DNA of 64,000 nucleotides. Origin: Bubalus kerabau (Eukaryota; Chordata; Mammalia; Artiodactyla; Bovidae). The stretch lies in assembly GCF_029407905.1 (NCBI RefSeq), contig NC_073645.1, positions 53,075,001-53,139,000 on the forward strand. The letters are read 5' to 3'. Within the stretch, counting starts at the first letter, position 1. Each line of letters begins with the position of its first letter. The translations under genes were made by a program, and so were the position numbers. Under the pieces are notes generated by a model that searched no databases, was not told the DNA's origin, and was given only the letters and a program-made list of their open reading frames with translations. Positions 37,255 to 49,923 of this stretch are shown here, piece after piece.

Positions 37255-39835
37255 GTGAGTATTTTTTGTCCACGTCCCGGGGACCAGCAGAGCCCCCACT
37301 TTCCGTAAGCAGGAGGGGCTTCCTGGAGGCAACACCCAGGGCCCGCACAGGTCCTAGAGGGGAGGGTCTGCCATCATCAGAGGGGAAGGGGTGCTCGCCT
37401 TCCTGGAGAAGGTCCCCGAGGGACCTCCCAGGGCAGAGATGTGTGCACACGCTCCCTGTTCTCTGCTCCGGGCAGCTCGGCAGGAGCCAGCGCTGGGGGG
37501 TTGGTGACTTTTCTCCTTTGTGTATCAAGTTCGATCTGGGGTGACGCTGGGAGATTTGGCCAGGACCCCCGCCTTCCCGACAAGCTGGGCTCACTCAGGA
37601 CGTCACCGTCCTCCTAGGCTGTGACGCTGTGCCTGCGACTTTCAGCCCGAGGCGCACGTGAACGCTTGGCCACTGTCCCCTTCCCAAACAAGACCTCATC
37701 ATCCGTCTCTGTCTGTGGGCGCCCCCCGCCCCCGCCAGAGGGCCTTTCCTCTGCAGCAGAGCCATCCTTCCCGGCGCCCTGTCCCTCCAGCCCCTTCCCT
37801 CTCGCCCTGCCACCTTCCTGACCTGTGTCCTGCGTCTCTCCCTCCAGCCCCCCTTTCCTCCAGCTTTACCGGAGAGCGGCGGGTGCCCGTCCCTGAAGAC
37901 TCGGGGGGAGCCGGCCTCTGCAGACCCCCTGCTGTCGAGGAGGAGGGAGAGAGGGGGTCTCTGAGCACCTCCGAGGGGACTGTTCACTTTGATGAGCCGG
38001 AATTAGAACTCGTTTTCCGACTGGGCTTCTCTGAAGAGGCCTGGTCTTGGCTGCGGACCCCAGGTCCTTGCTTGGGACACAGCCCCCGGCCCCACTTACA
38101 GGGACACGCGGGGCCCCTGCTGGCGGGTGCCCAGGCCACTTCGGTGCAGGAGCCCCGGCCCCTGCCTCCCCTGGTTCCCTCAGTGACCGCAACAGGAGTC
38201 GGAAGAGAGGGCGGACTCCCAGAAACAACGCAGGTGGCCCGCAGCACGCCGCGGCGGGGCTGCTGCCACGACGGGGACCTCGTCCAGGGCACCTGGGCGG
38301 CTCATGGAGCATCTCCAGTGTGGTTCCCCGGGTCTCCCGGGCCAGCTGTGAAGACACTGCAACTCGCTCGCCGGGGTCCTGGGCACTTGCCAACCGACGC
38401 ACGCGGCCACCCTGCTGTGTTAAACGCTGTTGCCAGTGGGAATAGAACCGTGGATGCCACGGTGCCACTGGACCCCGCCCTGAGCTGCGCCGAGGGACTG
38501 GTCAGAGCGAGAACTGAGGAGCTGATGGAGGGAGCTGGGACGAGAAGGGCGGGGTGGCTGGACAGGGCAGGGCCTCACTGGAGATGCAGGGGCCAGAGGC
38601 TGTCTCGGGCGGCACAGACCCGGGCACCGCAGAGACAGGCCCAGTGCAGCCGAAGCCACCCGGTCCAGAGCTGCAGCCTTCATGCTCCAGGGGCAGTGCC
38701 CGGCAAGGACCACAGTGCCCATAGGTCTGCGGTTGAGAAGGGGGCCCGACGCCCAGCTGGCAGCAGGTGAGGCTCAGCTGTCATCCCTGGGACATGACAC
38801 CTTCCCTCCCACCCTGCGGGGTGCCCACTCACCTTTGGGTCTGTGGGATCCCGCCTCCTGGGGTGGGGGCGGTCGGCCCCCTCTGAGGTTCAGCTTGCCG
38901 GGACGCTGGCCCTGCAGCGGGAGCCCTGGTGTCTATGCAGGCGGGTGAGGGCAAGGTGGGCATGGGGTGGTCCCAGAGGTGCTGACTGTATTGTGGGTGT
39001 CCTCTGCCCAGGCCCAGGGCACCCCCCAAGAAGGCCAGCCAAGGGGCCTACGCGTGGTCACAGGGCATGTCCCTGAGCCACAGGGGCGGCCTCAGCTCAG
39101 CTCCCAGCAGAAGAGGCCCCCGGCCCCTCCTGCCCACCCAGCCCCACCCCGCACCCCAGGCCTTTCGACCTGCCTTCCCACCCCATCTGGCTGGGCCCAG
39201 AAACTCCGAAACATTTTCTTGTGGCACAGCCCCTCTCTCTGCCATGACTCCCAGCTCAGCAGGCCTCCCTGTGTCCCCAGGGCATCACCTCCTCCCACCC
39301 CAGGGCTTGGAGGTGCCCTGGGGCAGCCGGCAGGTCAACCCCATGGCGGGGTCAGGATCTGGGTGGGTGGGCGCTCCTGGGGAGCTTTTCTCTCTACATG
39401 TTTCTGGGTGATGTGGGGCGGCTTGGGGGTGCAGTTCTGTTTTCTGGGTCTGTAGGAGTGATAAGGGGCCCCGTCTCCCCCACCCCTTCCCATCACAGAG
39501 CCAGCTGAACCTCTGGCAGTGGGGCTGCAGGGCCCTCGAGACGCAGCCCCATGTAGAGAAGGGAGTCAGACAGAGCAGAGGCCAGAGTGAGACCACTGCC
39601 CGCTCCCTAGACGGGGCTTTAAGACATTCGGCTCTTTCACTCAGTTCCTCTAAGGAAGCCCGTCTCTTGAAGCCACGTGCAGTCAGCCTGGTGCGGGGCC
39701 TGGGCCCGGCTGGGGACGCACGAGCACAGCCTCTGGCTGGAAAAGGCCACTTGGGAGCTGGTTCTGGAGTGGAGCCTGGTCCCCCATCCTTGTCCACACA
39801 TGGGCCCTCCAACCTGAGCACCCCTTCAAGGCCCA
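37255..39835 (+). other. Putative JAKMIP3 3' UTR intron, proximal
   Basis: GC-rich DNA with long open frames (one of 370 codons at 37,658-38,770) that show no domain or similarity I recognise; treated as non-coding. A 20-bp-plus pyrimidine stretch occurs near 37,760-37,860. Confidence 0.5.
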
Positions 39836-40372
39836 GTCCCTGGAACTTGGGGTCCCTGGAGCTCGTGGTCCCTGGAGCTCACGGTCCCTGACCTTGGGGT
39901 CCCTGGAGCTCAGGATTCCTGGATCTCGTGGTCCCTGGAGCTTGGGGTCCCTGACCTTGGGGTCCCTGGAGCTCAGGATTCCTGGATCTCATGGTCCCTG
40001 GAGCTCGGGGTCCCTGGAGCTTGAGGTCCCTGGCCTTGGGGTCCCTGGAGCTCAGGGTCCCTGGATCTTTGGGTTCCTGGAGCTCAGGATTCCTGGATCT
40101 CGTGGTTCCTGGATCTTGGGGTCCCTGGAACTCGGGGTCCCTGGATCTTGGGGTCCCTGGAGCTCAGGATTCCTGGTTCTTGGGGTCCCTGGAGCTCAGG
40201 GTCCCTGGATCTTTGGGTTCCTGGAGCTCAGGATTCCTGGGTCTCATGGTCCCTGGAACTCAGGGTCCCTGACCTTGGGGTCCCTGGAGCTCAGGGTCCC
40301 TGGAGCTCAGGATTCCTGGATCTTGGGGTCCCTGGAGCTCAGGATTCCTGGATCTTGGGGTCCCTTGAGATA
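39836..40372 (+). repeat. 15-bp minisatellite (ggtccctggagctc type)
   Basis: About 35 units alternating gggtccctggagctc and aggattcctggatct, with variants. The period is a multiple of 3 and stop-free on +, giving a Gly-Ser-Leu-Glu-Leu style frame with no biological support. Confidence 0.93.
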
Positions 40373-42900
40373 CATGGGCTGCCCCATGTTACGTGAAGGC
40401 AAGTGCTGGGCGAGCACAGCCCGCTGTCACGTCCTGGCTTCAGAGGTCACCTGTAGCCAGTGAAGGACCATGAATACACGGCCGCAGCAATGCTGTGTCA
40501 AAATGGATGGTGCAGAGTCCCTGGAAGGACCCCACGGGTGGCAGGGTCGCCTCTGCCCCTTCAGGATCTTCCTCGCAGCCTTCCCCTGGAAAGCCAGCCC
40601 AGCTCTGCAGTCTGTCTTGCTGTGTGCGTGGCACGGGGGACCTGCCAGGGCTTGGAAGCCCACTTGGTGCCCCAGAACCGTGAGCAGGTCTCACCTGTGG
40701 AGGAGGCCAGGGCCAGGTACAGATGACTGGGTGCCTGAGGTGAGGGTCGGACGTCGGGGCGCTGGGCAGGCACGGCCTCCCTGGGGCCCAGGCAGCCTCC
40801 AGGACCTGAATGTTGATGGAGGCTCCCTTGGACGTCTGGAGAGAGACCCAGATGGGATTTGAACAACTCCTGCTCCCAGCATGCTCGTGTTGGGGTGGCC
40901 TTGGTGCAGGGCGGTGGGCATCACCATGTGGGGATGGAAGTGGGCTGCACGTCTCACATGGGGCTGTGGGGTGGTAGCACGCAGTGGGGGCCAGGGTCTC
41001 ACTCTCAAGGACCCACGAACAAGCACGTTTTTCCTCCGCCAGCACCGCTGCCCGGAGACCGGGGAGAGGTCTGGGTCGCCAGCCAAAGTAGGAGGATATT
41101 GTATGAAGCAGTTGGCACCAAAGCATCCTCACCCTGGGTAGAAGTAGCGGATGTTCAGTGAGAGGGGTCCCACAGCCCACGCTTCCCTTCAGGGGGGCGG
41201 TGGGGGCAGCCACACCGCAACGATGATGCTTTGCATTTTCTCAGTCGAGGGGGAAGGGGACCGCTTTGTGGGTGCAGAGCTGGGGGCTGCGGATCTGCAG
41301 CTACTGACGGCAGCTCGCGGGAAACGTCGACCCCCGCGGGGGTTCCCCCATCACCTTCTGGCTCTCCAGTCTCCAGGGTGAGTCTGAGGCTGTCAGCAGA
41401 GTGCTGACGTCTAAATCCAGGATGTTCTGTGTTGTTATCGCCCATCCCGGCCCCGACCACTGACATGCTCCCACTAGACAGTGAGGGCCCCTCTCAGCCG
41501 GGGAGCAGACAGGGCCCGGGGCTTTCTGCACTGGAGACGTCGCTGGGAGGGGCTGGTTCCATGCACATTTGGTGCAGTACATGCATCACAAGTTACCAGA
41601 TTCCTAAGCAAGCGTCCCCCTTCTCCCATCAGCTTTTTAAAAAGTCTTCTATTTTAAAATAGTTTCAGATTTAAAAGTTGCACAGATACCCTTCACCTAG
41701 CTTCCCCAGAGGTCCCTATCTCATGTCATCACAGCGCACTCTCCAAGCTCAGCTGGTCCACCCACTCTGTCCAGACAAGCGTTTTTTGCTTCAGGAGAAA
41801 TAGGTTATGTGGTATTGGGCCTAAGAAAACCTTGCCAGATTCAAGGTCACCAATATTTTCTCCAGTGTTTCCTTCTGGAATTGTGTGGCTTTGTGTCTCA
41901 CGTTCATATTCATGACGCTTTTTGAGTTTATGTTTGCATTTGGTGCATGGTTTTGGTCAAAGCACATTTTTTTGCAAGTGGTTGTCCATCTCTTGTCTCC
42001 TCCCACCCCCACTGTAAGGAACTCTTCTGTCTTTGAGTAAAATGCCTTCTGCTTGGCTGGTCCAAGCCCGCTCTGCAGTCAGCCTGGTCCTGGCTGGAGT
42101 GTTCTCCCCACCTCTGAGTCATCAAACTTGGGGAGGCAGGGGGTCAGAGCTGCTATCTGCTGGCGTCCTCCGTGCTGGCATGCCTAGTCCCCTCTGGGTC
42201 CTGGGGGTGGGGCTGGGGCTCCAGGTGCCTCGTCTGCCCAGCTCAGGGTCTGGAAGCCCGAGATGTGAGACTCAACTGTCAGCAGGGCAGATTTACAGCT
42301 CTCCCGGAGCAGGCACTGCATACTGATGAGCCCCGCTCCTGTGAGCCTGCTCACGCTGCCCTGAGACCCAGTGACCAGAAGTGATGGCTGTTGTCATTGT
42401 TGAAATTCAGGGAGGAGTCAGTCTTGCTCAGCAAACATCCACAGTTAACAGGCATTGTGGACACATGTGAGAGGAAGCCTTCATTCAAGCCATGTCTGTC
42501 ATAGTCTCCATCATAACCTGATGAAATTGTCTTTTTAATTTCTGTATATTGTTTCATATTTAAGGAAAGACGTACAAGCCGAGCTGTTTATGTGCCTCCC
42601 AGAAGGTTCACCCAAGCGTGAACAGCAGCTCCCAGGCCGTTCGTCCTGGGGGCGGGGGAGCTGAACTCGGGTACAGCCCGCGGGTGATGGAGCCCCCAGA
42701 CCCGGCACAGAGGGGCCGTGTCTGGGTGGCTTCGTCAGCCTGGGCTTCAGCCCCAAGGCGGGGGTAGGGGTGGAGAGGGAAGCAGGCTCGGGGCTGCGGC
42801 CAGACATGTGCTTGTCTGATGGCAGCTGACAAGCCCTGCACGGAGTATGGTGGCCAAGAAGTATAGGGCACCGCTATCCTGTGTGCTGACTCACAGGCCT
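40373..42900 (+). other. Putative JAKMIP3 3' UTR intron, middle
   Basis: No gene recognised. Segment 41,570-42,000 is AT-rich and may be an old repeat I cannot name. Confidence 0.45.
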
Positions 42901-42901
42901 G

Positions 42902-42942
42902 CACACACACACACACGCACACACGCACACACGCACGCACAC
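42902..42942 (+). repeat. (CA)n-rich microsatellite
   Basis: cacacacacacacgcacaca-type run with interspersed cg; recognisable simple repeat. Confidence 0.88.
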
Positions 42943-43899
42943 TGCAGCCCTTGTCATGGAGTTTTCTTCCTCTTTGCTGCACAGACTTGCATGTGTCCTG
43001 ACACTGGCTTTCTCCTGCCACTGGTCTCGGAATGGCCCTGGTGGGTGTTTCTGTAACATCTCTGGCTTCACTGACGTCTAACCTCCGACCCCCTCCCATA
43101 CCTGCCTCTCCCTTCGGAGGTAACTGCCTTCTGACCCCTGGGGCCGCGCCCTGGGCAGAGCTTTGTGGCAGACACGTAGGTTTCTCAGGTGTAACTGTTA
43201 CTGCTTCTGAAGTCCTTGTACGAGGCGTCATGCTTTTGGACACAGCGCAGTTCATTTCGCGGTGCCTAGGCTCACCTGTCCGGTGAGCCGTGTGTCTCCG
43301 TGTCTCGCTCCGGGAGGCCCTCGTGGGCCTCCACCGCCCTGGTGACGGGCATCTGGGTTTCGCCGCTGTGAACTTCGCGTGAAGTTTGTGGGTGTCCTGG
43401 TGCAGGAGTGTCTTCTGGGTGTCCCCCTGTGCTCATTAGCGGCCATCCAAAATATATAGCCTTGATATCAGGGGATACTGACAAACTCCTCCAGTTCCTG
43501 TTGGCTTTGGAGCAGCTTTTCCCTCCCTGTTTAGAATTTTGTGTTTACCTGACGGCAAAAGCCATTCTCTCATGCTGCTGGGACGTCTGCACGCGGTCTC
43601 AGGGAGAAGTGGGAGAGCTGACTGGAGGCCGATGGCTCCCCGCCCTGTTCTGTGCCCTGCTGCCTGATCTGCGCTGTGCAGTGGCAGCGCTTGGCCCGCG
43701 GCCAGCCGTCCAGCGCTTGTCATGCCGCCATCCCGCTTTAAGCAGTGTGGGCCCTCTCAGAGCGTGAGCACGAGGCCATTATTGAGAGAGGCGGCCGTTA
43801 GAGCAGGCGGCGCCAGGGGAGAGCCGGACGCCCCTTCTCCGACTGCCAGAGCAGCTCCTGGTCACCCAGACGGAAAACAAAACAGGAACCAAGGGTTGT
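42943..43899 (+). other. Putative 3' UTR intron segment
   Basis: No recognised element. Confidence 0.4.
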
Positions 43900-44508
43900 A
43901 TATGTGCGGGTCTGTGCGTGTGGTTGTGTGTGTAGGTCTGTGTGTGGTTGTGTATGTGCAGGTCTGTGCCTGTGGTTTTGTGTGTTCAAGTCTCTGTGTG
44001 GTTGTGTGTGCAGTTCTTTGTGTGTGGTTGTGTGTGCGGGTCTGTGTGCGGTTGTGTGTTTGGGTCTGTGTGTGGTCTTGTGTGTGTGGTCTGAATGTGG
44101 TATGTGTGTGGGTCTGTGTGTGAGGTTGTGTGTATATCAGTCTGTGTGTGATTGTGTGTGTGTGGGTCTGTGAGTGAGGTTGTGTGTGTATGGGTCTGTG
44201 TGTGGTTGTGTGTGTGCGGATCTGTGAGTGTGGTTGTGTGTACGAGTCTGTGCATGTGGTTGCGTGTACAGGTCTGTGAGTGTGGTGTGTGTGCGGGTCT
44301 GTGTGTGGTTGTGTGTGCGGGTCTGTGTGTGGTTGTGTGTGTGCGGGTCTGTGTGGTTGTGTGTGCGGGTCTGTGTGGTTGTGTGTGCGGGTCTGTGTGT
44401 GGTTGTGTGTGCAGGTCTGTGTGTGGTTGTGTGTGTGCGGCTCTGTGTGTGGTTGTGTGTGTGTGGGTCTGTTTGTGGTGGTGTGTGCGGGTCTGTGTGT
44501 GTGCCGGG
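43900..44508 (+). repeat. TG-rich minisatellite
   Basis: About 600 bp of tgtgtgtgcgggtctgtgtg-type words with about 22-28-bp spacing. Stop-poor on both strands; yields artefactual Cys/Val or Thr/His frames. Confidence 0.93.
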
Positions 44509-46593
44509 CACGTGCATGGGGCAGCCATGTGGGATCTGGACAGGCAGCCTGCCCAGTCAGAGCAAGTGGGGGTGGGAGTGGGGGTCAGGCCTGTTGCCAG
44601 GTCTTCTGCCCGGTAGTCTGGGGGTTAGAGACGGGAGGCCTGTCCCAGTCAAGTTGATGAGCTAGGCATGGTGTGAGCACAGACCGTCACGGGCCGGAAT
44701 GGATCGGCCCGCCTGCAGCGGGCTCTTACCTGTGGGGCACGGGGAGAACGGCCTGGTCGATGGCCTGGGGGCACTGACAGAAGCCCTGTCCCCCTCTGTG
44801 TGGTTGATGGAAAGGCCCTGCAGAGAGCTGACCGGGCGGCAGGGGGGACACTCAGCCAGGTCTGGGCGAGAGCATCTGTTTCTTCCTATTTCCCCCAAGT
44901 CGGAGCTTTGGGGAGGGAAGCCCTTGGCCCCAAACACGTGTTCTGTTGCTGCTGGTTTCTGTTGGAAATGCTAGGCTACGGTTTCCCAGAGTAGTAGCGC
45001 TCACGCGGAGGGTTTCTGGCTTTAACCTGTCCTCTTCTGTCCCATAAGCTGATTGAACTTGTATTTGCGTGGCTTACTTCTGAGGGCCTGGGACCGTGAG
45101 TAGGGGTGATGTTTGGGGGCAGAGAGCAAAGATCTGGGCTGCAGGGCGTTGCCCCTGCCACGTGGGCTCTGGGCCTCTGCCTGGCCCACCCCGTGTTTGG
45201 ACCCGGGTTCACGTGCCTTGCGCGTATTTCTGGGCAACATGAGGCCCCCCACCTGCAGTTGGTTCCAACCCCAGGAAGGTTGGTCGCCCTGCCAACAACT
45301 TCATATTTCCCATCAGTTGAGGGGCCGATGGCTCGGGCTGTATTTTGACATAAATCCGCGTGCTGTTTCCTAACCCGTGTGTATGAAGGCACTTGCGTGT
45401 GTTGCCGATGGGTGTTACTGATGAGAGTTCTGCTTTTGCAGCTTTGAGCAGGGTTCTGACGTCTCTGTGCCCACTGGGCTGGGTGCCAACATAGAGACAG
45501 CCCTGCTGCCAGCTGGGTCGTGTCCAGCCCATGCCCTCCCGTCCCCTTGTCCCTCCTTCGTCCATCTTGGTGACGGTGACATAAACCCACTTAATGACGT
45601 TGGTTATCATTCTTCCTGAATGGTAACTCGAATGACCACTTGAATCCGTATCACCCGTCCTCCAGTGCAGCCCCGTATAGAAATATACATCGCAAGCCCT
45701 CCCTCCAGAAGGAAGGGTGAGGCTGCGGTTCTGGGTGCCCACCCTGATCGAGACATCACTGCCCCGCTGGGCTGGGAGCGATACATCCTGTGTCCCCGCT
45801 CCCCCACGATGTTCATTCTCATCTGTGCCCACGCACTGCCCTGTCCCCTCTCTGTGAAGCGCTGCACATGGGGATGTACCTGGCTCGCTCACGCTGTGGA
45901 CAAACCTTTCGTGTGGACCTCAAGACACACTTAGACTGCCCTGGCCCCTAACACACAGTCAAATAAATGATGACCCAGCAAGTGGACAGGTGTGCTCACG
46001 GAGGCAAAGACCATGCCTCTCTGCTCTGCACCTCACAGCTTCTGGAAAAGCACCTCCAGGCTTCTGGAAAACAGTGGAAGGGAGGGCTCCTGGGTCCCCA
46101 AGAGACCCCCGCAGGCCCAGGGACCCACCAGGAGTCTTAGGACACAGCCCAGAGTGGAGCTCAAGCTCAGACTGTGCAGTGATGTCCTGCAGGGATGTGG
46201 CTGGCTCTGCAGGGCCAGGAGACCCAGGAGGAGGCTCCCTACATGTTCTCTCTTCTGTGCAGGCCACGTGGAGTGCGCTCCCCTGGCCGTGGGAACTCGG
46301 CTGTGTGTGTGGTATCTCTGCTGGGGAGCTGGAGGGGGGTTCATCTAAGGCTCAGAGCTCAGAGCTTTTATTGGGGCTACTCAAGTGGGCACCCCCTGCC
46401 TGTAAAATGCTAGCCTCAGAAAGAAGCAGATGCTTGCCGCAAATCACACCATTTGTACAAACAGTCTCAGCCACCCCACGAGCAGGACCTTTTCACTCTG
46501 GGAGAGTTTCAAAAGGTGGGTTCCCAGCGGCCAGTCCAGGGCGAACGTGGCGGGCAGCCCCTGTGCTGACAGTGGCCCAGTTCCTGCCCACAG
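44509..46593 (+). other. Putative 3' UTR intron, distal
   Basis: No gene or transposon recognised; ends ttcctgcccacag. Confidence 0.45.
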
Positions 46594-46692
46594 AGGTGCT
46601 GCTGACCGAGGAGGCCCCGGTCAGGAGACCCAGGGCAGACCCCGGGGAGGACCCACACTCGCCTGTCCTGGGCTGGCGCAGCGTCAGTGTTG
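46594..46692 (+). other. Candidate downstream JAKMIP3 exon A (99 nt)
   Basis: Bounded by cccagttcctgcccacag and gtgaga. Read after one carried base, it gives (E)VLLTEEAPVRRPRADPGE, then DPHSPVLGWRSVSV. Joined to 48,212-48,247 it stays open as EEKQHIDEASLK. The incoming phase fits the 73-nt exon 37,182-37,254, but TAG lies upstream in that frame. Could be 3' UTR exon or part of another isoform; transcript data are needed. Confidence 0.4.
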
Positions 46693-46837
46693 GTGAGATC
46701 TTGGGCTGACGGGGACAGTCAGGAAGTTGGGCCAGTGGCTAGAGAAAGGAGGAGTGGAGGACACCATGTCCCCAAGAGGACATGGGACTGGGGGTCAGGA
46801 GAGAGTGGAGGTCTAGAAGCCTGGAAGCAAACCACGC

Positions 46838-46892
46838 CTCTGTGTGTGTGTGCACATGTGTGCGTGTGTGCACATGTGTGTGTGTGCACATG
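46838..46892 (+). repeat. TG/CACATG simple repeat
   Basis: Three units of gtgtgtgtgcacatg type (about 18 bp). Confidence 0.85.
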
Positions 46893-47515
46893 CAGTGCCA
46901 CAGTCCTGGGTGAGAGCAGAGGAATGCCTGTCCTGGACGCAGTGCTGTGGATGTAAGGGCAGCAGGGCAGGCAGGCTCAGGAGAAGGGGCCCATGACCTG
47001 AGGGAACAGGATGCCGTCACTTTGTCCCTTCAAGCTGGAGGGTGACTTTATTTTCCACAAGATGGTTGTTCTGTATTTATTTGTGTGCAACTCACACCCC
47101 AGACAGTCATCATCCTAACTCAAGGGGGCAGTGACGTGGTGGAGGCCCGTGAGCAGGTGGCCGGGGCCCTGGCTCTGGTCAGCCCGGTGCAACCTCAGGA
47201 GATCCCTTGGTGTCTTGGGGCTTCGGTCTTTCCATCTGCAAAATGAGAGGGTCCTTTCTAACAGCTCAAAGTGGATGGACTGATGGAACCTATTTAGGAA
47301 TGGATCAGATGGAGGGCCTAAGAAGCAGTGTCACTTGAATGCAGCAGAGATGTCAGTGGAGAGGTGTGACACTCAGTGAGATGAGCTCACTGCAATTCCA
47401 CTGCATTTGGTGGTCATTCTTCTTGGTGGAATATCCTCTTACTGAGAAGTTAGTTTAACAATTAAAAATCAGAAATACTCTGTGGAGTTTCTAATGTCTG
47501 TGACCCCAGGTTCCA
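46893..47515 (+). other. Unrecognised intronic stretch
   Basis: No repeat, exon or gene seen; AT-richer towards the right end. Confidence 0.4.
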
Positions 47516-47519
47516 CCTC

Positions 47520-47790
47520 TGGATGCCCCACCCACCCCCATCCCGTCCCCTCCCCCTCCTCCTCCCATTCCCCCCTCCTCCCTCCTTCCCTTCCCCCTCC
47601 TCCCTCCTTCCCCTCCCCTCTCCCTCCTCCCTCCCCTCTCCCTTTCCCTCCTCTCTCTCCTCCCCTCTCCCTTTCCCTCCTCTCTCTCCTCCCCTCTCCC
47701 TTTCCCTCCTCCCTCTCTCCTTCCCCTCCCCCTCCTCCCTCCCTCCTCCCTCCCCTCCTCCCTCACCTCTCCCCCCAACCAGTCTGCTGC
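47520..47790 (+). repeat. Polypyrimidine (CCT)n-type tract, about 270 bp
   Basis: Almost pure C/T on the + strand (ccctcctccctccttcccctc) with sub-blocks repeated every 30-50 bp (ctctccctttccctcctctc three times). Homopurine-homopyrimidine, so triplex (H-DNA)-prone. Confidence 0.93.
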
Positions 47791-48211
47791 TCCAGGGCCC
47801 ACCCTTCTTGTTAGATGCGGATCCTGGGAAGCACCTTCTTAACTTCTTCCGAATATTAAAGATGTAAAAGGTGAAAAGAAAGAATTGGCGCATAACAGAG
47901 GCCCACTTTCTAAGTACTGAGAAAAAACAAAAACTCGGCACAAATGGCATTCTCCCACGTGTGGGAGGGAGCTCTGAGGCCACGTCTGCATGCGACCTCA
48001 TGAGGCACTTGACCTCTGTGGCCTCCCAGCTCCTGGAAGAGCCCTCAGCATCTCCAGGCAGAGGCTCAGCATGGCACGGTGTTTGGGCCAGACTGTCCAC
48101 CTGTGGAGCCAGCATCCATCATTTCTCCAGACCTTTTCCCCGCCTGGAGTCCCCGCCAGTGGCTCAGATATCTCACACTAACAGAAAGCGTCTGTCTTCA
48201 CTCTCTTTCAG

Positions 48212-48247
48212 AGGAGAAGCAGCACATCGATGAAGCCAGTTTAAAGC
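48212..48247 (+). other. Candidate downstream JAKMIP3 exon B (36 nt)
   Basis: Acceptor tcttcactctctttcag is strong and donor gtgagt is near consensus. In frame with candidate exon A it reads EKQHIDEASLK. Phase 1 to phase 1, length divisible by three. Confidence 0.4.
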
Positions 48248-48391
48248 GTGAGTTCCACTCTTTGTGAGCGTCATGGTCCACAGACTGGGAGAGCCTTCCT
48301 GCGCTTGGACACAGCCCGACTTGTGGCTTGGAGGTGGTCCTTCTATTGACCTCGCAGCCTTGAGATCTAAGATGGTGCTGTCAGTAATGCA

Positions 48392-48432
48392 GTGTGTGTG
48401 TGTGTGTGTGCATGAGTCTATATGCACACACA
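48392..48432 (+). repeat. (TG)n microsatellite
   Basis: tgtgtgtgtgtgtgtgtg run then cacacaca; alternating purine-pyrimidine. Confidence 0.85.
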
Positions 48433-49923
48433 CGTGCTCTGTCAGAAGAGGACGCACAGGGTTGAGCTCTTTTGAGGCGCTTGTAGATTGACGTACCAGG
48501 TGATGAGCCGGGCAGCCAGGTGAGACCGTAAGACAACACTGTATAAGAGAAACACAAGCCGCATTGCCTGGAGCGGAGGGAGGTCCGCCTGTGTGTCTGC
48601 AAGGGTTAGGGTCACTTTATATTTGTGTCGGAGGAAACGTTCAACTCGGGTATGGACGACAGAGGCAGCGAGACCAGGCTTGATTTGCTAGGATGAATCG
48701 AGAGAAAGATTATAGGATCAGACAGACATGCTTTTCTCTGGCGGGTGCAGGTTTTCCGCTGGGCAATGCACGAGCAATCAACACTTGTCCAAGAAGGATG
48801 CATCCTTTCTGTTATCATTAAAGCCACAGTTACTTATTCACTTGGGCAAGAAATGGGGCCACTTCACTGCTTTTCCATCTGAGCTTGATGTCAGGGTTTG
48901 TATCTCAAGTCCAAAGTCTGGTTTAACCCTCCCTGCATTCTTCTGTCTTGTTCTAATGACTGCATCGTCTTGGCGCATTTGTTGTAGTCAGAATCAAAAG
49001 GCAAACAGTAGACTTGAGTGAATAAAAGCCACCGTGGAGCTGTGGAGGAACTCCCAGAGTGAAGTGTGGTGCAGTGTACGATGCAGGCATTGAGAAACGC
49101 TCCCAAGTTCCACTCCCTGAGGGCCTGCCCAGCCCCGTGTGTACCTGCCCAGGAACAGCAGTTATGGAGGCTGGCCATTTGGGATCCCAAAGTGTGCATT
49201 TGAAACCCAAATTCACACCCCTCGTGTTTATTTGGGTCATCATGATTTTCATGTCGTACATATGTCTGGAGCACTTCACATGCCCACACATCCCAAACTC
49301 TCAATCACAGCTTTGTAGTTTTTGAAAGGAGGCAAACTCTACAGGAAAGAGAAGCATGTAAATATGTACCAATGCTTATGAAGTCATTATTATCTGTATG
49401 TAAAAAGGATGTGCATTGGAAAGGGAAAATGGCTCAATGAATGTTTTAAGTAATCCATGTACCAAACTGCATTTTGAAACTGCATGTTCCCCAAAGCACA
49501 CATTGAGTTGAAATGCGAAGTCTTCTCTTCAGATACCATTGTTTTTGTTCATGTATCATAGGCACCTTCTGTTCATCTGCCTACAAAATCCAGCATTTTA
49601 GGGTTGGGCTTTTGAAAAAAAAAGAGAGAGAGAAAAGAAAGAGAAAAATATGGGTATTTGTCACTAATTCCTGCCAATCCACTGAGCACCTGAAGAAGTC
49701 AAGTATTTTAAAATAATATGCATTTTCTAAATACTAGAATGTACCTTTTATTCAAAACCAGTGGACTGGATTGAATCGAATGTTGGGCTCACTATTTAGC
49801 TCTTCAGATAGAGGAAGTGGCACAAAGAGGCTGAAACACAGACATGTTTGCTGTGTCACTGAGATGTGTGCAGCCTAAGACTTGTCACCATACGCAGCAC
49901 GCACAGCATCCAGGAACACACAC

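Noticed and set aside
37658..38770. 370-codon open frame after the JAKMIP3 stop
   Set aside because: GC-rich composition, no recognised domain or motif, no clear promoter; overlapping frames on the other strand are equally open.
39894..40463. 189-codon Gly-Ser-Leu-Glu-rich frame
   Set aside because: Translation of a 15-bp minisatellite.
43900..44665. Cys/Val-rich + strand and Thr/His-rich - strand frames
   Set aside because: Artefacts of a TG-rich array.
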